The position numbers were made by a program, and so were the translations under genes. The notes beneath the pieces were generated by a model. That model saw only the letters and a program-made list of their open reading frames with translations. It searched no databases and was not told the origin of the DNA. Shown piece after piece: positions 20,192 to 29,754 of a DNA stretch of 64,000 nucleotides. This DNA comes from Spirulina major PCC 6313 (GTDB lineage Bacteria; Cyanobacteriota; Cyanobacteriia; Cyanobacteriales; Spirulinaceae): NCBI RefSeq assembly GCF_001890765.1, contig NZ_KV878783.1, positions 2,880,771 to 2,944,770 on the forward strand, given 5' to 3'. Each line of letters starts with the position of its first letter. The first letter of the stretch is position 1.

Positions 20192-20810
20192 TAACAACTT
20201 TGATGCCCGGAAAGCTACGGGGATAATGGTTTGATGAGTTAGGTGAAGTCGAAGGGTGGGGATGTTTCGGTTGCTTTTGGATGTCTTCTTTAATTTGGTC
20301 TAAATCAATATAGCGATCAGCCACGTTGATTAAACTATCGCTGGTCATCGATCGCAAACTCACCACTTCCACCCGTGCGCCGCGATAGCTAACCGCATCC
20401 ACCGCATAGGCTAGATCGCCATCTCCACTGACGAGCACCGCCGTGTCGTAGGACTGCACCAGGGACATCATATCCACGGCAATTTCCACATCAAGGTTGG
20501 CTTTTTTGGAGCCATCGGGCAACTGTACTAAGTCTTTGGCAATGACCCGGTAACCATTGCGCCGCATCCACAACAGGAAGCCCTGCTGCTTTTCATTGGT
20601 GCGATCCACGCCGGTGTAGAAGAACGATCGCAACAGACGAGATCCTCCCGTCAAGCGGTAGAGCAGTTTTGTGTAGTCAATCTCTAACCCTAATTGGAGC
20701 GCCGCATAGAAAAGGTTAGACCCATCAATGAAAATGGCGACACGTCCCCTATTTTCCAGTACCTGTTCCGGTGGAAATACTGGATCTTCACCAAAATAAT
20801 CTTCAATCAT
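20160..20810 (-). CDS. NYN-domain (LabA/DUF88-like) putative RNase
   Basis: 216-residue protein whose first 165 residues form a NYN domain (PIN-like nuclease fold). Conserved acidic residues are visible in IFIDGSNLFYAA, KANLDVEIAVDMMS, LVSGDGDLAYAVDAV and ADRYIDL. These give the four-carboxylate pattern expected for metal-dependent RNA cleavage. The family includes LabA of Synechococcus elongatus, which affects circadian output. The last 45 residues are Pro/Ser/His-rich and probably disordered. The 3' end overlaps lptC. A second NYN gene lies at 47805. The AT-rich gap upstream (20811-21027) would hold its promoter; no other gene is seen there. Confidence 0.85.
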   Translation of the reverse strand: MIEDYFGEDPVFPPEQVLENRGRVAIFIDGSNLFYAALQLGLEIDYTKLLYRLTGGSRLLRSFFYTGVDRTNEKQQGFLLWMRRNGYRVIAKDLVQLPDGSKKANLDVEIAVDMMSLVQSYDTAVLVSGDGDLAYAVDAVSYRGARVEVVSLRSMTSDSLINVADRYIDLDQIKEDIQKQPKHPHPSTSPNSSNHYPRSFPGIKVVNEEKTLPDKN

Positions 20811-21027
20811 TCGTGATAAGCCTCGTTTGTTAAATGTTAAAAATGTGTTAAAAAATTAAGAGAGAGTCTGCTTGAAAATTTAATGAAAAATGATCGATAA
20901 AGTTAACCCCATTGTAATTGAGTAATTGTCGAATTGGGGCTAATCGATCAAGATGGCGTTTTGTAAATCGAGGACAGTGTTTGCTTCAGCTTTGGGTAGA
21001 CCCCTTGATTAAAAAAGCGGAACTAAC

Positions 21028-22629
21028 CTACGATTCGGCAATTGGGAGGGACTCTAACTTAGCAAAGACAGGACTCGGCGTTGCTAAAAGCTGTCCGCCG
21101 GGGAGATGTCCCCACTGACAATGCAGGGCAAAGGGGGCTTGGGTTGAGAGGCTTGCTTGGTGGTTAAATTCAATGTCAAATCCGAGTTGTTGATAAATTT
21201 TGCTGCTGAGATTGGGGATGATTGGAGCCAGCAAGTAGGCGGCGAGTCTCACTGATTCTAGAACAGAATACAAAACTTGTTCAACTTCGGTTTGTTGTCC
21301 TTGTTTGTAGAGACTCCACGGGGCTTGGTCATCAATAAACTTATTGCCGGTGCGAATCAGGTTAAAGATGTCTTCACAAACTTGATTGAACTGATACTGT
21401 TCATAAGCAGGGATGATGCGATCGCTTAAGCCCCGTCCCAATTGAGCGAGGGCATGGGTATCACTATAGATGCTGAGATCTACCGTTGGGACTGTGCTCT
21501 GACAATATTTTTTCATCATGCCTAAGGTGCGATTCAGGAGATTTCCGAGATCGTTGGCGAGATCCGCATTTAAGACGTTAATAAAGCGGGTTTCACTAAA
21601 GTCACCGTCTTGGCCCACTTCAATTTCTTTGAGAAAGTAATAGCGCACAGCATCAGCGCCATAGCGATTGACAAGGTCGATGGGGTCGATGGTATTGCCG
21701 AGACTTTTGCCCATTTTGCGCCCATCTTTAGTCAGGAAACCATGACCAAAAACCTGCTGGGGGGGATCAATGTCGGCGGCCATGAGCATGGCGGGCCAAT
21801 AAACGGCGTGGAAGCGCAGGATGTCTTTGCCGATCAGGTGGGTGTGGATGGGCCACCAGTGGCGGAGGGCGTTGTCTAGGGTGGGGTCTGCGTCGGGGTC
21901 GAGGAGGGCGGTGATGTAGCCGAGGAGGGCATCAAACCAGACGTAAAGGGTGTGGGTGTCATCGTGGGGAAGGGGAAATCCCCAGGTGAGGTTGACTCGT
22001 GAAATGGAAAAGTCTTGCAGGCCTTGGGAGACAAAGTTGAGGACTTCGTTGCGGCGGGAGGCGGGTTGAATGAAGTCGGGGCGATCGCGATACAGCGCTT
22101 CGAGGCGGTCTTGATAGCTAGAGAGGCGAAAGAAGTAGTTGTCTTCGTCGCGCCATTCCACGGGTTTGGTGCTGTGGATGGGGCAGTGGTGATCGGGGAG
22201 GAGGTCGCGTTCTTCTTTGAATTCTTCGCAGGCGACGCAATACCAGCCCTGTTGCTTGGAGAGGTAGATATCGCCTTTGTTCCAAACGCGATCGAAAAAT
22301 TCATTGACGATCGCCTGATGGCGAGGGGCGGTGGTGCGGCTGAAGCGATCGTATTGAATGTCTAGTTTGGTCCAAAGTTGGTCAAAGTGGGCGGCGATTT
22401 GGTCGCAGTGGGTTTGGGGATCAATGCCTTGATCTTCGGCGGCGCGTTGGATTTTTTGGCCATGTTCATCGGTGCCGGTGATGAACAGAACATCCTGACC
22501 CCGCAGGCGTTGAAAGCGGGCGATCGCATCAGCAATCATCGTTGTGTAGGCACTGCCAATGTGAGGGGCGGCATTGACATAGTACAGGGGTGTGGTGATG
22601 GCAAATGCAGGGCGATCCGGGGAAGACAT
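21028..22629 (-). CDS. metG: methionyl-tRNA synthetase
   Basis: 533-residue class I synthetase that charges tRNA-Met. The HIGH-type motif is HIGS in YYVNAAPHIGSAY and the KMSKS-type motif is KMGKS in DGRKMGKSLGNTIDP. A zinc-knuckle insertion has CVAC and CPIH. FWPAML-like and anticodon-domain segments follow (NLLNRTLGMMKKYC). There is no C-terminal EMAP/dimerisation domain, as in most cyanobacterial MetG. The ATG at 22627-22629 (MSSPDRPAFAITTPLYYVNA) is chosen; the frame is open 26 codons further upstream but that part is not conserved. It is divergent from purD. Confidence 0.96.
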   Translation of the reverse strand: MSSPDRPAFAITTPLYYVNAAPHIGSAYTTMIADAIARFQRLRGQDVLFITGTDEHGQKIQRAAEDQGIDPQTHCDQIAAHFDQLWTKLDIQYDRFSRTTAPRHQAIVNEFFDRVWNKGDIYLSKQQGWYCVACEEFKEERDLLPDHHCPIHSTKPVEWRDEDNYFFRLSSYQDRLEALYRDRPDFIQPASRRNEVLNFVSQGLQDFSISRVNLTWGFPLPHDDTHTLYVWFDALLGYITALLDPDADPTLDNALRHWWPIHTHLIGKDILRFHAVYWPAMLMAADIDPPQQVFGHGFLTKDGRKMGKSLGNTIDPIDLVNRYGADAVRYYFLKEIEVGQDGDFSETRFINVLNADLANDLGNLLNRTLGMMKKYCQSTVPTVDLSIYSDTHALAQLGRGLSDRIIPAYEQYQFNQVCEDIFNLIRTGNKFIDDQAPWSLYKQGQQTEVEQVLYSVLESVRLAAYLLAPIIPNLSSKIYQQLGFDIEFNHQASLSTQAPFALHCQWGHLPGGQLLATPSPVFAKLESLPIAES

Positions 22630-22993
22630 GATGGCGATGTTCAGGGTGAGTTTAAAAATGCGGCATAGATTCCAGCATTCATGACTGAGAAAGTCTAATC
22701 CTACCAAAAAGAGGGTTGGAAACCGGTTGATCTCATCAGGAAATCTGGGAAATGGAGGCAGGGTTCTAACGGGTTGGCTGGATAAAAACAGTGGGATAGG
22801 GGGCTTGGGGGAGGGTCTGGCACAGGACGGAGGAGAGGAGCCGCGATCGCAAAATCACAGCGTCATACTTGCAATGGTTTTGTTGTGATTCTCTGGCTGC
22901 ATTTTAGTTGGAATGAACGAAAAGACTCACAGATAGAGTTAGAATTCATCACGACACTGTCTAGTTTTGATCCAGAGGGCGCACGTAAAAGCT
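22630..22993. other. intergenic region between divergent metG and purD
   Basis: 364 bp without a recognisable gene. It contains a G-rich purine stretch near 22795-22855 and one HIP1-type GCGATCGC. Promoters for both flanking genes should be here, but I could not pick out convincing -35/-10 pairs, riboswitch motifs or long palindromes. Confidence 0.6.
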
Positions 22994-24379
22994 ATGAAAA
23001 TCATGATTGTGGGGAGTGGGGGACGTGAACATGCGATCGCACTCAAATTGTCAGAATCCGATCGCGTTAAACAAATTCTCTGCATTCCCGGCAATGGCGG
23101 CACCGCCACCGTGCCCAAATGCCAAAACATCGCCATGAATGTCAGCGATTTTGACGGCATTGCCCGTTTTGCCGGCGTGCAAGGCATGTCCCTCGTGATT
23201 ATTGGCCCCGAAGTTCCCCTCGCCAACGGGATTGCCGACTATCTCCAAGCCCAAAATATTCCCGTTTTTGGCCCCACCAAAGCCGGGGCCCGCATCGAAG
23301 CCAGCAAAATCTGGGCCAAAACCCTCATGGCCAAAGCAGGTGTGCCGATGGGCAAGGGCGAAAGCTTCACCAAACCCGATGCCGCCAAAACCTACATCAA
23401 AACCCAAACCGCCCCCCTGGTCGTCAAAGCCGATAGCCTGGCCGCCGGCAAAGGGGTGATCGTTGCAGACACGATCGCCGCCGCCCTCGAAGCTGTGGAT
23501 CTGCTCTGGGAGCAAGGCTTTAAAACCCTCGTCGTCGAAGAATATTTAACCGGGGAAGAGGTGTCAATTTTTGCGATCACCGACGGTCAAACCTTCCGCA
23601 CCTTAATCCCCGCCCAGGATCATAAACGGATTGGCGAAGGGGATACGGGGGAAAATACCGGTGGCATGGGGGTCTATGCCCCGGCTCCCCTGGTGACTCC
23701 GGCATTAATGGAACGAATCGAGCGGGAGATTATTGCCCCGACCTTGAGCGCATTACAGGCGAAAGGGATTGACTATCGCGGGGTGCTCTATGCGGGCTTG
23801 ATGATTTCGGAGTCTGGTGACCCGAAGGTGTTGGAGTTTAACTGTCGGTTTGGTGATCCGGAAACGCAGGTGGTGTTGCCGCTGCTGAAAACGCCCTTGG
23901 AAACGGTGGTGTTGGCCTGTGTGCATCAAACCCTGGACAAACTACCCCCCTTGGAATGGGAAGCGGGCTGCGCGGTTTGTGTGGTGGCAGCGGCGGAAGG
24001 GTATCCGGGTAAATATCGGCGCGGGGATGAAATTACCGGGATCGAGGCAGCGGCAGATCGGGGGGCGTTGGTGTTCCATGCGGGGACGCAGCGCCGCCAA
24101 AAACAGGTGCTCACCAGTGGAGGCCGGGTGTTGGGGGTGACGGCGTTGGGGGATGACTTTGAGGGGGCGATCGCGAAGGCCTATGATGCGATCGCCGCCA
24201 TCGAATTTGAAGGCATGTATTATCGCCGGGACATCGCCCACCGTGTGCGCCCCCAACCAGACCCGGAGCCGACCCCAGCAGAAAGCCTTGGAGCCGCAGC
24301 CGTCACCCCCGCGTCAGAGGACGAAACAGCGATCGCCACCCCCCCCAGCCCAGCCGAAGACAGCCCCCAACCCGACTAA
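22994..24379 (+). CDS. purD: phosphoribosylamine--glycine ligase (GARS)
   Basis: ATP-grasp enzyme of purine synthesis that joins phosphoribosylamine and glycine. 461 residues. Landmarks are MKIMIVGSGGREHAIALKL at the N-terminus, the ATP-grasp region LVVKADSLAAGKGV, EEYLTGEEVSIFAITDG, and NTGGMGVYAPAPL; the metal and substrate region reads LEFNCRFGDPETQVVLP. The ATG at 22994 gives the conserved start; an upstream open stretch of nine codons is ignored. About 45 extra residues at the C-terminus are Pro/Ala/Glu-rich and probably disordered, beyond the usual end of the fold. nblS begins 88 bp downstream, the usual cyanobacterial arrangement. Confidence 0.97.
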   Translation: MKIMIVGSGGREHAIALKLSESDRVKQILCIPGNGGTATVPKCQNIAMNVSDFDGIARFAGVQGMSLVIIGPEVPLANGIADYLQAQNIPVFGPTKAGARIEASKIWAKTLMAKAGVPMGKGESFTKPDAAKTYIKTQTAPLVVKADSLAAGKGVIVADTIAAALEAVDLLWEQGFKTLVVEEYLTGEEVSIFAITDGQTFRTLIPAQDHKRIGEGDTGENTGGMGVYAPAPLVTPALMERIEREIIAPTLSALQAKGIDYRGVLYAGLMISESGDPKVLEFNCRFGDPETQVVLPLLKTPLETVVLACVHQTLDKLPPLEWEAGCAVCVVAAAEGYPGKYRRGDEITGIEAAADRGALVFHAGTQRRQKQVLTSGGRVLGVTALGDDFEGAIAKAYDAIAAIEFEGMYYRRDIAHRVRPQPDPEPTPAESLGAAAVTPASEDETAIATPPSPAEDSPQPD

Positions 24380-24467
24380 ACCCACTGGATCTTCAGAAAG
24401 TTCCGATATAATGAAGCCCAATATTCTCACAATTAATCACCTCTCAGCCCTTGTCCCCAGGTAAGCC

Positions 24468-26474
24468 TTGTTAGCGTTCTTCAAACAGATCCGCGCCATT
24501 CTTCATCAGTGGTGGTCAGAATTCACCCTGCAAACTCGGCTCATGGCCGGGGCAACCCTTGTCGTCTCATTAATTATGAGCAGCGTCACCTTCTGGGCAG
24601 TCAACACCATCCAACACGACGCACGGCTCAATGACACTCGCTTCGGGCGCGACTTAGGACTCCTCCTCGCCGCCAACGTCGCCCCCCTGATCGCCGATGA
24701 CAACCTCACAGAAGCCGCCCGTTTTTCCAGCCGCTTCTACAGCAGCACCTCCTCCATTCGCTACCTCCTCTACGCCAACGAAGCCGGCAAAATCTTCTTC
24801 GGCATCCCCTACAGCGAAGCCGAAGTCCAAAACTCCCTCACGATCCAACGCCGAATTCAACTCCCAGAGCAATACGCCACCAACACCACCCTGCCGCTGG
24901 TGCGCCAACATCTCACCCCTGACGGCCCCGTCACCGATGTCTTTGTCCCCCTCCACCATGAAAAAAAATACCTGGGGGTACTTGCGATCGGGATCAACCC
25001 CAACCCCACCGTCGTCGCCTCCTCCAACCTCACCCGTGATGTCACGATCGCCGTCTTCATTTCGATCTGGGCCATGGTCTTGCTCGGTGTCGTTTTCAAT
25101 GCCCTCACGATCACCAAACCGATCAAAGAACTCCTCGTCGGGGTCAAAAACATTGCCGCCGGTAACTTTCAGCAACGCATTAACCTCCCCCTCGGTGGCG
25201 AACTCGGTGAACTAATCTTCAGCTTCAACGAAATGGCCGAACGGCTCAAATCCTACGAAGAGCAAAACATCGAAGAACTCACCGCCGAAAAAGCCAAACT
25301 CGAAACCCTCGTCTCCACCATTGCCGATGGAGCCGTCCTTCTCAACACCGACCTTGATATCATCCTCGTCAACCCCACCGCCCGCCGCATCTTCAATTGG
25401 GAAGGCAAAGATGTGATCGGCGACAATGTGCTCCACCATCTTCCTCCCCCCGTCACCGTCAAGCTCACCCGTCCCCTCTACCACGTCACCCACATCAAGT
25501 CCCCCCTAATCCCCCTCACGGAAGCCGCTGAACAGTCCGCCGCCGATGACCATAAACACCGCGATGGGGATGAATTTCGCGTCACCCTCTCCTCTCCCAC
25601 CGAACGCACAATTCGGATTCTGCTCACCCAAGTGTTTGACCAACATCGCGAATCCGTGAAAGGCATTGCAATGACGATTCAAGACATTACCCGCGAAGTG
25701 GAACTCAACGAAGCGAAAAGCCAATTTATTAGTAATGTCTCCCATGAATTGCGCACGCCGTTGTTTAATATCAAATCGTTCATTGAAACCCTGTACGAAT
25801 ACGGCAGCGAACTCACCGAAGGGGAGCGGGAAGAGTTTCTCAAAACGGCGAATAATGAAACCGATCGCCTCACGCGGTTGGTGAATGATGTGTTAGATCT
25901 TTCCCGGCTTGAATCGAGTAATGCTTATCAGTTAGAAGCGATCGAAATCTCCCGCCCCATTGAGCAAACCCTCCGCACCTATCAACTCAATGCGAAGGAT
26001 AAGGGGATCGAATTGCTGCAACAGATCAGCCCCGACTTGCCGCTGGTGTTGGGGCATTATGATTTGATTTTGCAGGTCTTGGCGAACCTGGTGGGGAATT
26101 CCTTGAAGTTCACCGCATCGGGGGGCAAGGTGGCGATTTTGGCCTATCTTTTGGATCAAAATGCGCCTTTGCCCAACCAGCCCCAAAAAGTGCGAATTGA
26201 GGTGGCAGATACCGGAACCGGCATTGATCCCGATGACCAAAATGCTATTTTTGAACGATTTTTCCGGGTTGAAAATCGGGTGCATACCCTAGAGGGTACG
26301 GGGCTAGGACTGTCGATTGTGCGTAATATTATCGAAAAGCACCATAGCCGGGTTCATCTTATTAGTGAAGTGGGTGTTGGCAGTACGTTTTGGTTTGAAT
26401 TGGAAGTGTATAGTGACGAGAATGCCTTGATGGAAACGCCGATGTCCCTCGCACCGGCCCAGTCTTCACCGTAG
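24468..26474 (+). CDS. nblS: sensor histidine kinase NblS (Hik33/DspA type)
   Basis: 668-residue membrane kinase that controls high-light, nutrient and cold responses and phycobilisome breakdown in cyanobacteria. Order: membrane helix about 25-50, periplasmic sensor, second helix about 190-215, HAMP about 215-270, PAS about 275-390, HisKA with the phosphorylatable His in SNVSHELRTPLFNIK (about residue 426), and HATPase with DTGTGIDPDDQNAIFERF and GTGLGLSIVRNI. The N-terminal block LQTRLMAGATLVVSLIMS is close to that of NblS orthologues. Translation must begin at TTG 24468 or further in, since TAA lies two codons upstream; the next ATG (24540) would cut into the conserved N-terminus, so TTG is favoured. 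Gene order purD-nblS supports the call. Confidence 0.93.
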   Translation: MLAFFKQIRAILHQWWSEFTLQTRLMAGATLVVSLIMSSVTFWAVNTIQHDARLNDTRFGRDLGLLLAANVAPLIADDNLTEAARFSSRFYSSTSSIRYLLYANEAGKIFFGIPYSEAEVQNSLTIQRRIQLPEQYATNTTLPLVRQHLTPDGPVTDVFVPLHHEKKYLGVLAIGINPNPTVVASSNLTRDVTIAVFISIWAMVLLGVVFNALTITKPIKELLVGVKNIAAGNFQQRINLPLGGELGELIFSFNEMAERLKSYEEQNIEELTAEKAKLETLVSTIADGAVLLNTDLDIILVNPTARRIFNWEGKDVIGDNVLHHLPPPVTVKLTRPLYHVTHIKSPLIPLTEAAEQSAADDHKHRDGDEFRVTLSSPTERTIRILLTQVFDQHRESVKGIAMTIQDITREVELNEAKSQFISNVSHELRTPLFNIKSFIETLYEYGSELTEGEREEFLKTANNETDRLTRLVNDVLDLSRLESSNAYQLEAIEISRPIEQTLRTYQLNAKDKGIELLQQISPDLPLVLGHYDLILQVLANLVGNSLKFTASGGKVAILAYLLDQNAPLPNQPQKVRIEVADTGTGIDPDDQNAIFERFFRVENRVHTLEGTGLGLSIVRNIIEKHHSRVHLISEVGVGSTFWFELEVYSDENALMETPMSLAPAQSSP

Positions 26475-26995
26475 GGGTTTGGGGGCGATCGCGATCGCGG
26501 ATCGCAGTTTCCATCACTACGAGATCCAAGGATTCCCCTCAATCCCCCTGAAAAACAAGGGGGAGATGGCGTTCTCATCTTTATCGCAGTTCGCGTAAAC
26601 CTTAAGCCCATCTTCAATCTTGATGGGTTGGCGATATTCTACGCGACCATGGCGGTAGCAACCGCCGAAGCGATCTCAACACTAATGATCAAATGTATAG
26701 CAATCAACAAGGGCCTTAGGACAGGCATGGGGCTTAAGTCCCTTGTTCCAGGGTCTCTGAATGTCCTAACCGCTCTGGCTAGTGCTATATCTCACGATAA
26801 CGGGTATCTCTGCATCACACGATCATGCAATGGCTGACTCGCCGCCATTGACCGAGGCGGACATTGAGTTTCTCCTCTGGGTGATCGGGTTTTGCCTTGA
26901 CTGTTTAGCGATCGCTCTACACGATGAAGCCAAGTCCAGCCTAGGCCGCCTTTCTCGCCACCAGACCGTATTTAGTCCTCCCAACATCATTACTT
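26475..26995. other. repeat-rich gap between nblS and adhE
   Basis: 521 bp with no convincing gene. It holds a C/G-tract hairpin at 26544-26563 (CCCCCT/AGGGGG, part of a common cyanobacterial CCCCTCAATCCCCCTG-type repeat), the MITE-like element at 26696-26789, and then the adhE leader. A short frame starting at ATG 26830 runs past the adhE start, but its sequence shows no family resemblance and I do not call it. Confidence 0.6.
26696..26789. repeat. 94-bp MITE-like palindromic element
   Basis: Ends are inverted: TATAGCA at the left and TGCTATA at the right. A second nested inverted pair, TTAGGACA (26716-26723) and TGTCCTAA (26762-26769), lies inside, with GGGGCTTAAGTCCCTTG at the centre. No ORF fits. 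The layout is that of a small non-autonomous transposable element or a foldback repeat. No target duplication was established. Confidence 0.5.
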
Positions 26996-29677
26996 ATGTC
27001 TAGTTTTGTCACCACAATCCCAGAACTTGAAGACCTGATTCAACGGGTTAAAACTGCCCAATCCACCTATGCCAGCTTCAGCCAAGAGCAGGTAGATGCG
27101 ATTTTTAAACAAGCTGCCCTCGCGGCCAATACCGCACGAGTTCCCCTTGCCAAACTGGCCGCCACGGAAACCGGCATGGGGGTGACCGAAGACAAAGTGA
27201 TTAAAAATCATTTTGCGTCCGAAATTATCTACAACAAATATAAACACGAAAAAACCTGCGGCATTATCGAAGTGGATCAAGCGTTCGGGATTCAAAAAAT
27301 TGCCGAACCCGTGGGACTCCTAGCCGGGATTGTGCCCACCACCAACCCCACATCCACGGCCATTTTTAAAGCCTTAATCGCCCTCAAAACCCGCAACGGG
27401 ATCATCTTTTCGCCCCACCCCCGCGCCAAGAACTGCACGATTGCCGCTGCTAAGGTGATCCGCGATGCTGCCGTGGCCGCCGGTGCGCCCGCTGATATTA
27501 TCGGCTGGATTGATGAGCCTACTGTGCCCCTGTCCCAAGCCCTGATGCAGCACACCAAGATTAATTTAATCCTCGCCACGGGGGGGCCTGGCATGGTGCG
27601 GGCGGCCTATTCGTCGGGAAATCCATCCCTGGGGGTGGGGGCTGGCAATACCCCGGCGCTGATTGATGAAACCGCCCATATTAAGCTGTCGGTGTCGTCG
27701 ATTATTCTCAGTAAGACCTTTGATAATGGGATGATCTGCGCCAGTGAGCAGTCGGTGATTGTGGTGGATTCGATCTATGAGGCGGTGAAAACGGAATTTC
27801 GCCATCGTGGGGCTTATATTCTCACGCCGGAGGAGCGCGATCGCCTCGGAGCCAAAATCATCGTTAACGGTCGCCTCAATGCGGATATTGTTGGGCAACC
27901 CGTGGAAAAACTCGCCGCGATCGCCGACATTCAAATCCCCCCCGAAACCCGTGTGTTAATCGGAGAAGTGGAGGAAGTCAGCCTGGATGAACCCTTTGCC
28001 CAGGAAAAACTGTCCCCGATCCTGGCCATGTATCGCGTGCCGGACTTCCTCGCCGGGGTCGATAAAGCCGAAGCCCTCGTGGAACTGGGGGGCCGCGGCC
28101 ATACCGCCGTCCTCTACACCTCCCCCGATAACCTCGACCATATCCGCCGCTTTGAAAACAACGTCCAGACGGCGCGGGTGCTGATTAATACGCCCTCGTC
28201 CCAAGGTGCGATCGGTGACCTGTACAACTTCCGCCTTGACCCGTCCCTCACCCTCGGCTGCGGCACCTGGGGCGGCAACTCGATCAGCGAAAACGTCGAA
28301 CCCCATCACCTCCTCAACATCAAGACCGTCGCCGAGCGGCGCGAAAATATGCTGTGGTTCCGCGTCCCGCCGAAAATCTACTTCAAACCGGGGTCGCTCC
28401 CAGTAGCCCTGCGGGATTTGGCAGGCAAAGAACGGGCGTTTATTGTCACCGATAAACCGATCTACGACTTGGGCCTAACCGCCTCCCTCGAAGATGTCCT
28501 CGATGATATGGGGTTGAAATCCGAAATTTTTAATGATGTGGAGCCTGATCCCTCGTTGGAAACCGTGAACCGGGGCCTAGACCGGATGCGGCGGTTTAAT
28601 CCGGATGTGATTATTGCGATCGGGGGTGGTTCTCCCATGGATGCGGCGAAAATTATGTGGCTGCTGTACGAGCATCCGGAAATTGAGTTTGAAGGCTTGG
28701 CGATGCGGTTTATGGATATCCGGAAGCGGGTCTACGACTTGCCACCCTTGGGGTCTAAAGCTGTCCTCGTGGCGATCCCCACCACCTCCGGCACCGGCTC
28801 CGAAGTCACGCCCTTCGCCGTGGTGACCGATCGCCAGAAACAGATTAAATATCCCCTGGCAGACTATGCCCTCACCCCGACCATGGCGATCATTGATGCG
28901 GATCTGGTGCGCCATATGCCCAAATCCCTAACGGCCTTTGGCGGGGTGGATGCGTTGACCCATGCTCTGGAGTCCTATGTGTCGGTGTTGGCCTCGGAAT
29001 ATACCAATGGCCTGTGTTTGGAGGCGACGCGCTTAATTTTCAAATATTTACCGGCTGCCTACCATGAGGGGGCGGCGAATCCGAAGGCTCGCGAAAAAAT
29101 GCACTATGCCTCAACGATCGCAGGCATGGCCTTCGCCAATGGTTTCTTGGGAATTTGTCACTCCATGGCCCATCAATTGGGGGCGATGTTTGGCATTCCC
29201 CACGGCATGGCTAATGCGTTGATGATCACCTATGTGATCCGCTATAACGCCACCGATGCACCCTTTAAACAGGCGACATTCTCTCAATACAAATACCCGA
29301 ATGCGAAATGGCGCTACGCCCGCATCGCCAGCTATTTGGGGTTGCCGGGTGAGGATGAAGCGGCGAAGGTGAATCAACTGATCATCGCCATTGAGACCCT
29401 AAAACAACGGGTGGGTATTCCCACGAGTTTGAAGGAGGCCTTGGGCGATCGCGCCTCAGAATTTCAAGCCCGTTTAGAGGAATTGGCCGATCAATCCTTC
29501 GACGACCAATGCACTGGCTCTAACCCCCGCTATCCCTTGATCAGCGATCTTAAGTCTCTGCTGATGGATGCCTATCACGGTCGCCTCTCGGAAGAATTCG
29601 CCACCGAGATCAACGCTGCCCTCGGTCACGTCGAACACCCCACGGCAATTGGTCAGGATCTCCATCCGGTATCCTAA
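26996..29677 (+). CDS. adhE: bifunctional acetaldehyde-CoA/alcohol dehydrogenase AdhE
   Basis: 893-residue fusion that reduces acetyl-CoA to acetaldehyde and then ethanol, regenerating NAD during fermentation. The N-terminal aldehyde dehydrogenase part (about 1-440) shows GIVPTTNPTSTAIFKALIA, GGPGMVRAAYSSGNPSLGVG and the nucleophile Cys in DNGMICASEQSVIV. The C-terminal iron-type alcohol dehydrogenase (about 455-870) shows IIAIGGGSPMDAAKIMW, VAIPTTSGTGSEVTPFA, and metal histidines in GGVDALTHALESY, CHSMAHQLG and IPHGMANALM. Length and domain order are those of classical AdhE spirosome-forming enzymes. It indicates dark anaerobic fermentation capacity. It is a single gene; the leader is AT-rich. 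Confidence 0.97.
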   Translation: MSSFVTTIPELEDLIQRVKTAQSTYASFSQEQVDAIFKQAALAANTARVPLAKLAATETGMGVTEDKVIKNHFASEIIYNKYKHEKTCGIIEVDQAFGIQKIAEPVGLLAGIVPTTNPTSTAIFKALIALKTRNGIIFSPHPRAKNCTIAAAKVIRDAAVAAGAPADIIGWIDEPTVPLSQALMQHTKINLILATGGPGMVRAAYSSGNPSLGVGAGNTPALIDETAHIKLSVSSIILSKTFDNGMICASEQSVIVVDSIYEAVKTEFRHRGAYILTPEERDRLGAKIIVNGRLNADIVGQPVEKLAAIADIQIPPETRVLIGEVEEVSLDEPFAQEKLSPILAMYRVPDFLAGVDKAEALVELGGRGHTAVLYTSPDNLDHIRRFENNVQTARVLINTPSSQGAIGDLYNFRLDPSLTLGCGTWGGNSISENVEPHHLLNIKTVAERRENMLWFRVPPKIYFKPGSLPVALRDLAGKERAFIVTDKPIYDLGLTASLEDVLDDMGLKSEIFNDVEPDPSLETVNRGLDRMRRFNPDVIIAIGGGSPMDAAKIMWLLYEHPEIEFEGLAMRFMDIRKRVYDLPPLGSKAVLVAIPTTSGTGSEVTPFAVVTDRQKQIKYPLADYALTPTMAIIDADLVRHMPKSLTAFGGVDALTHALESYVSVLASEYTNGLCLEATRLIFKYLPAAYHEGAANPKAREKMHYASTIAGMAFANGFLGICHSMAHQLGAMFGIPHGMANALMITYVIRYNATDAPFKQATFSQYKYPNAKWRYARIASYLGLPGEDEAAKVNQLIIAIETLKQRVGIPTSLKEALGDRASEFQARLEELADQSFDDQCTGSNPRYPLISDLKSLLMDAYHGRLSEEFATEINAALGHVEHPTAIGQDLHPVS

Positions 29678-29754
29678 TCCTTGACCGCTCTCGCCCCTTG
29701 CCCCCAGGTAGACGGGCGGGAGTTGTTCCGATGGCGGGCTGATCTGTCGATAGG

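Noticed and set aside
26544-26563. CCCCCT/AGGGGG hairpin as the nblS terminator
   Set aside because: No T-run follows on the plus strand; it looks like part of a common intergenic repeat instead.
26830-27003. Short ORF starting MADSPPLTEADIEF upstream of adhE
   Set aside because: It overlaps the adhE start in another frame and has no recognisable family; not enough support.
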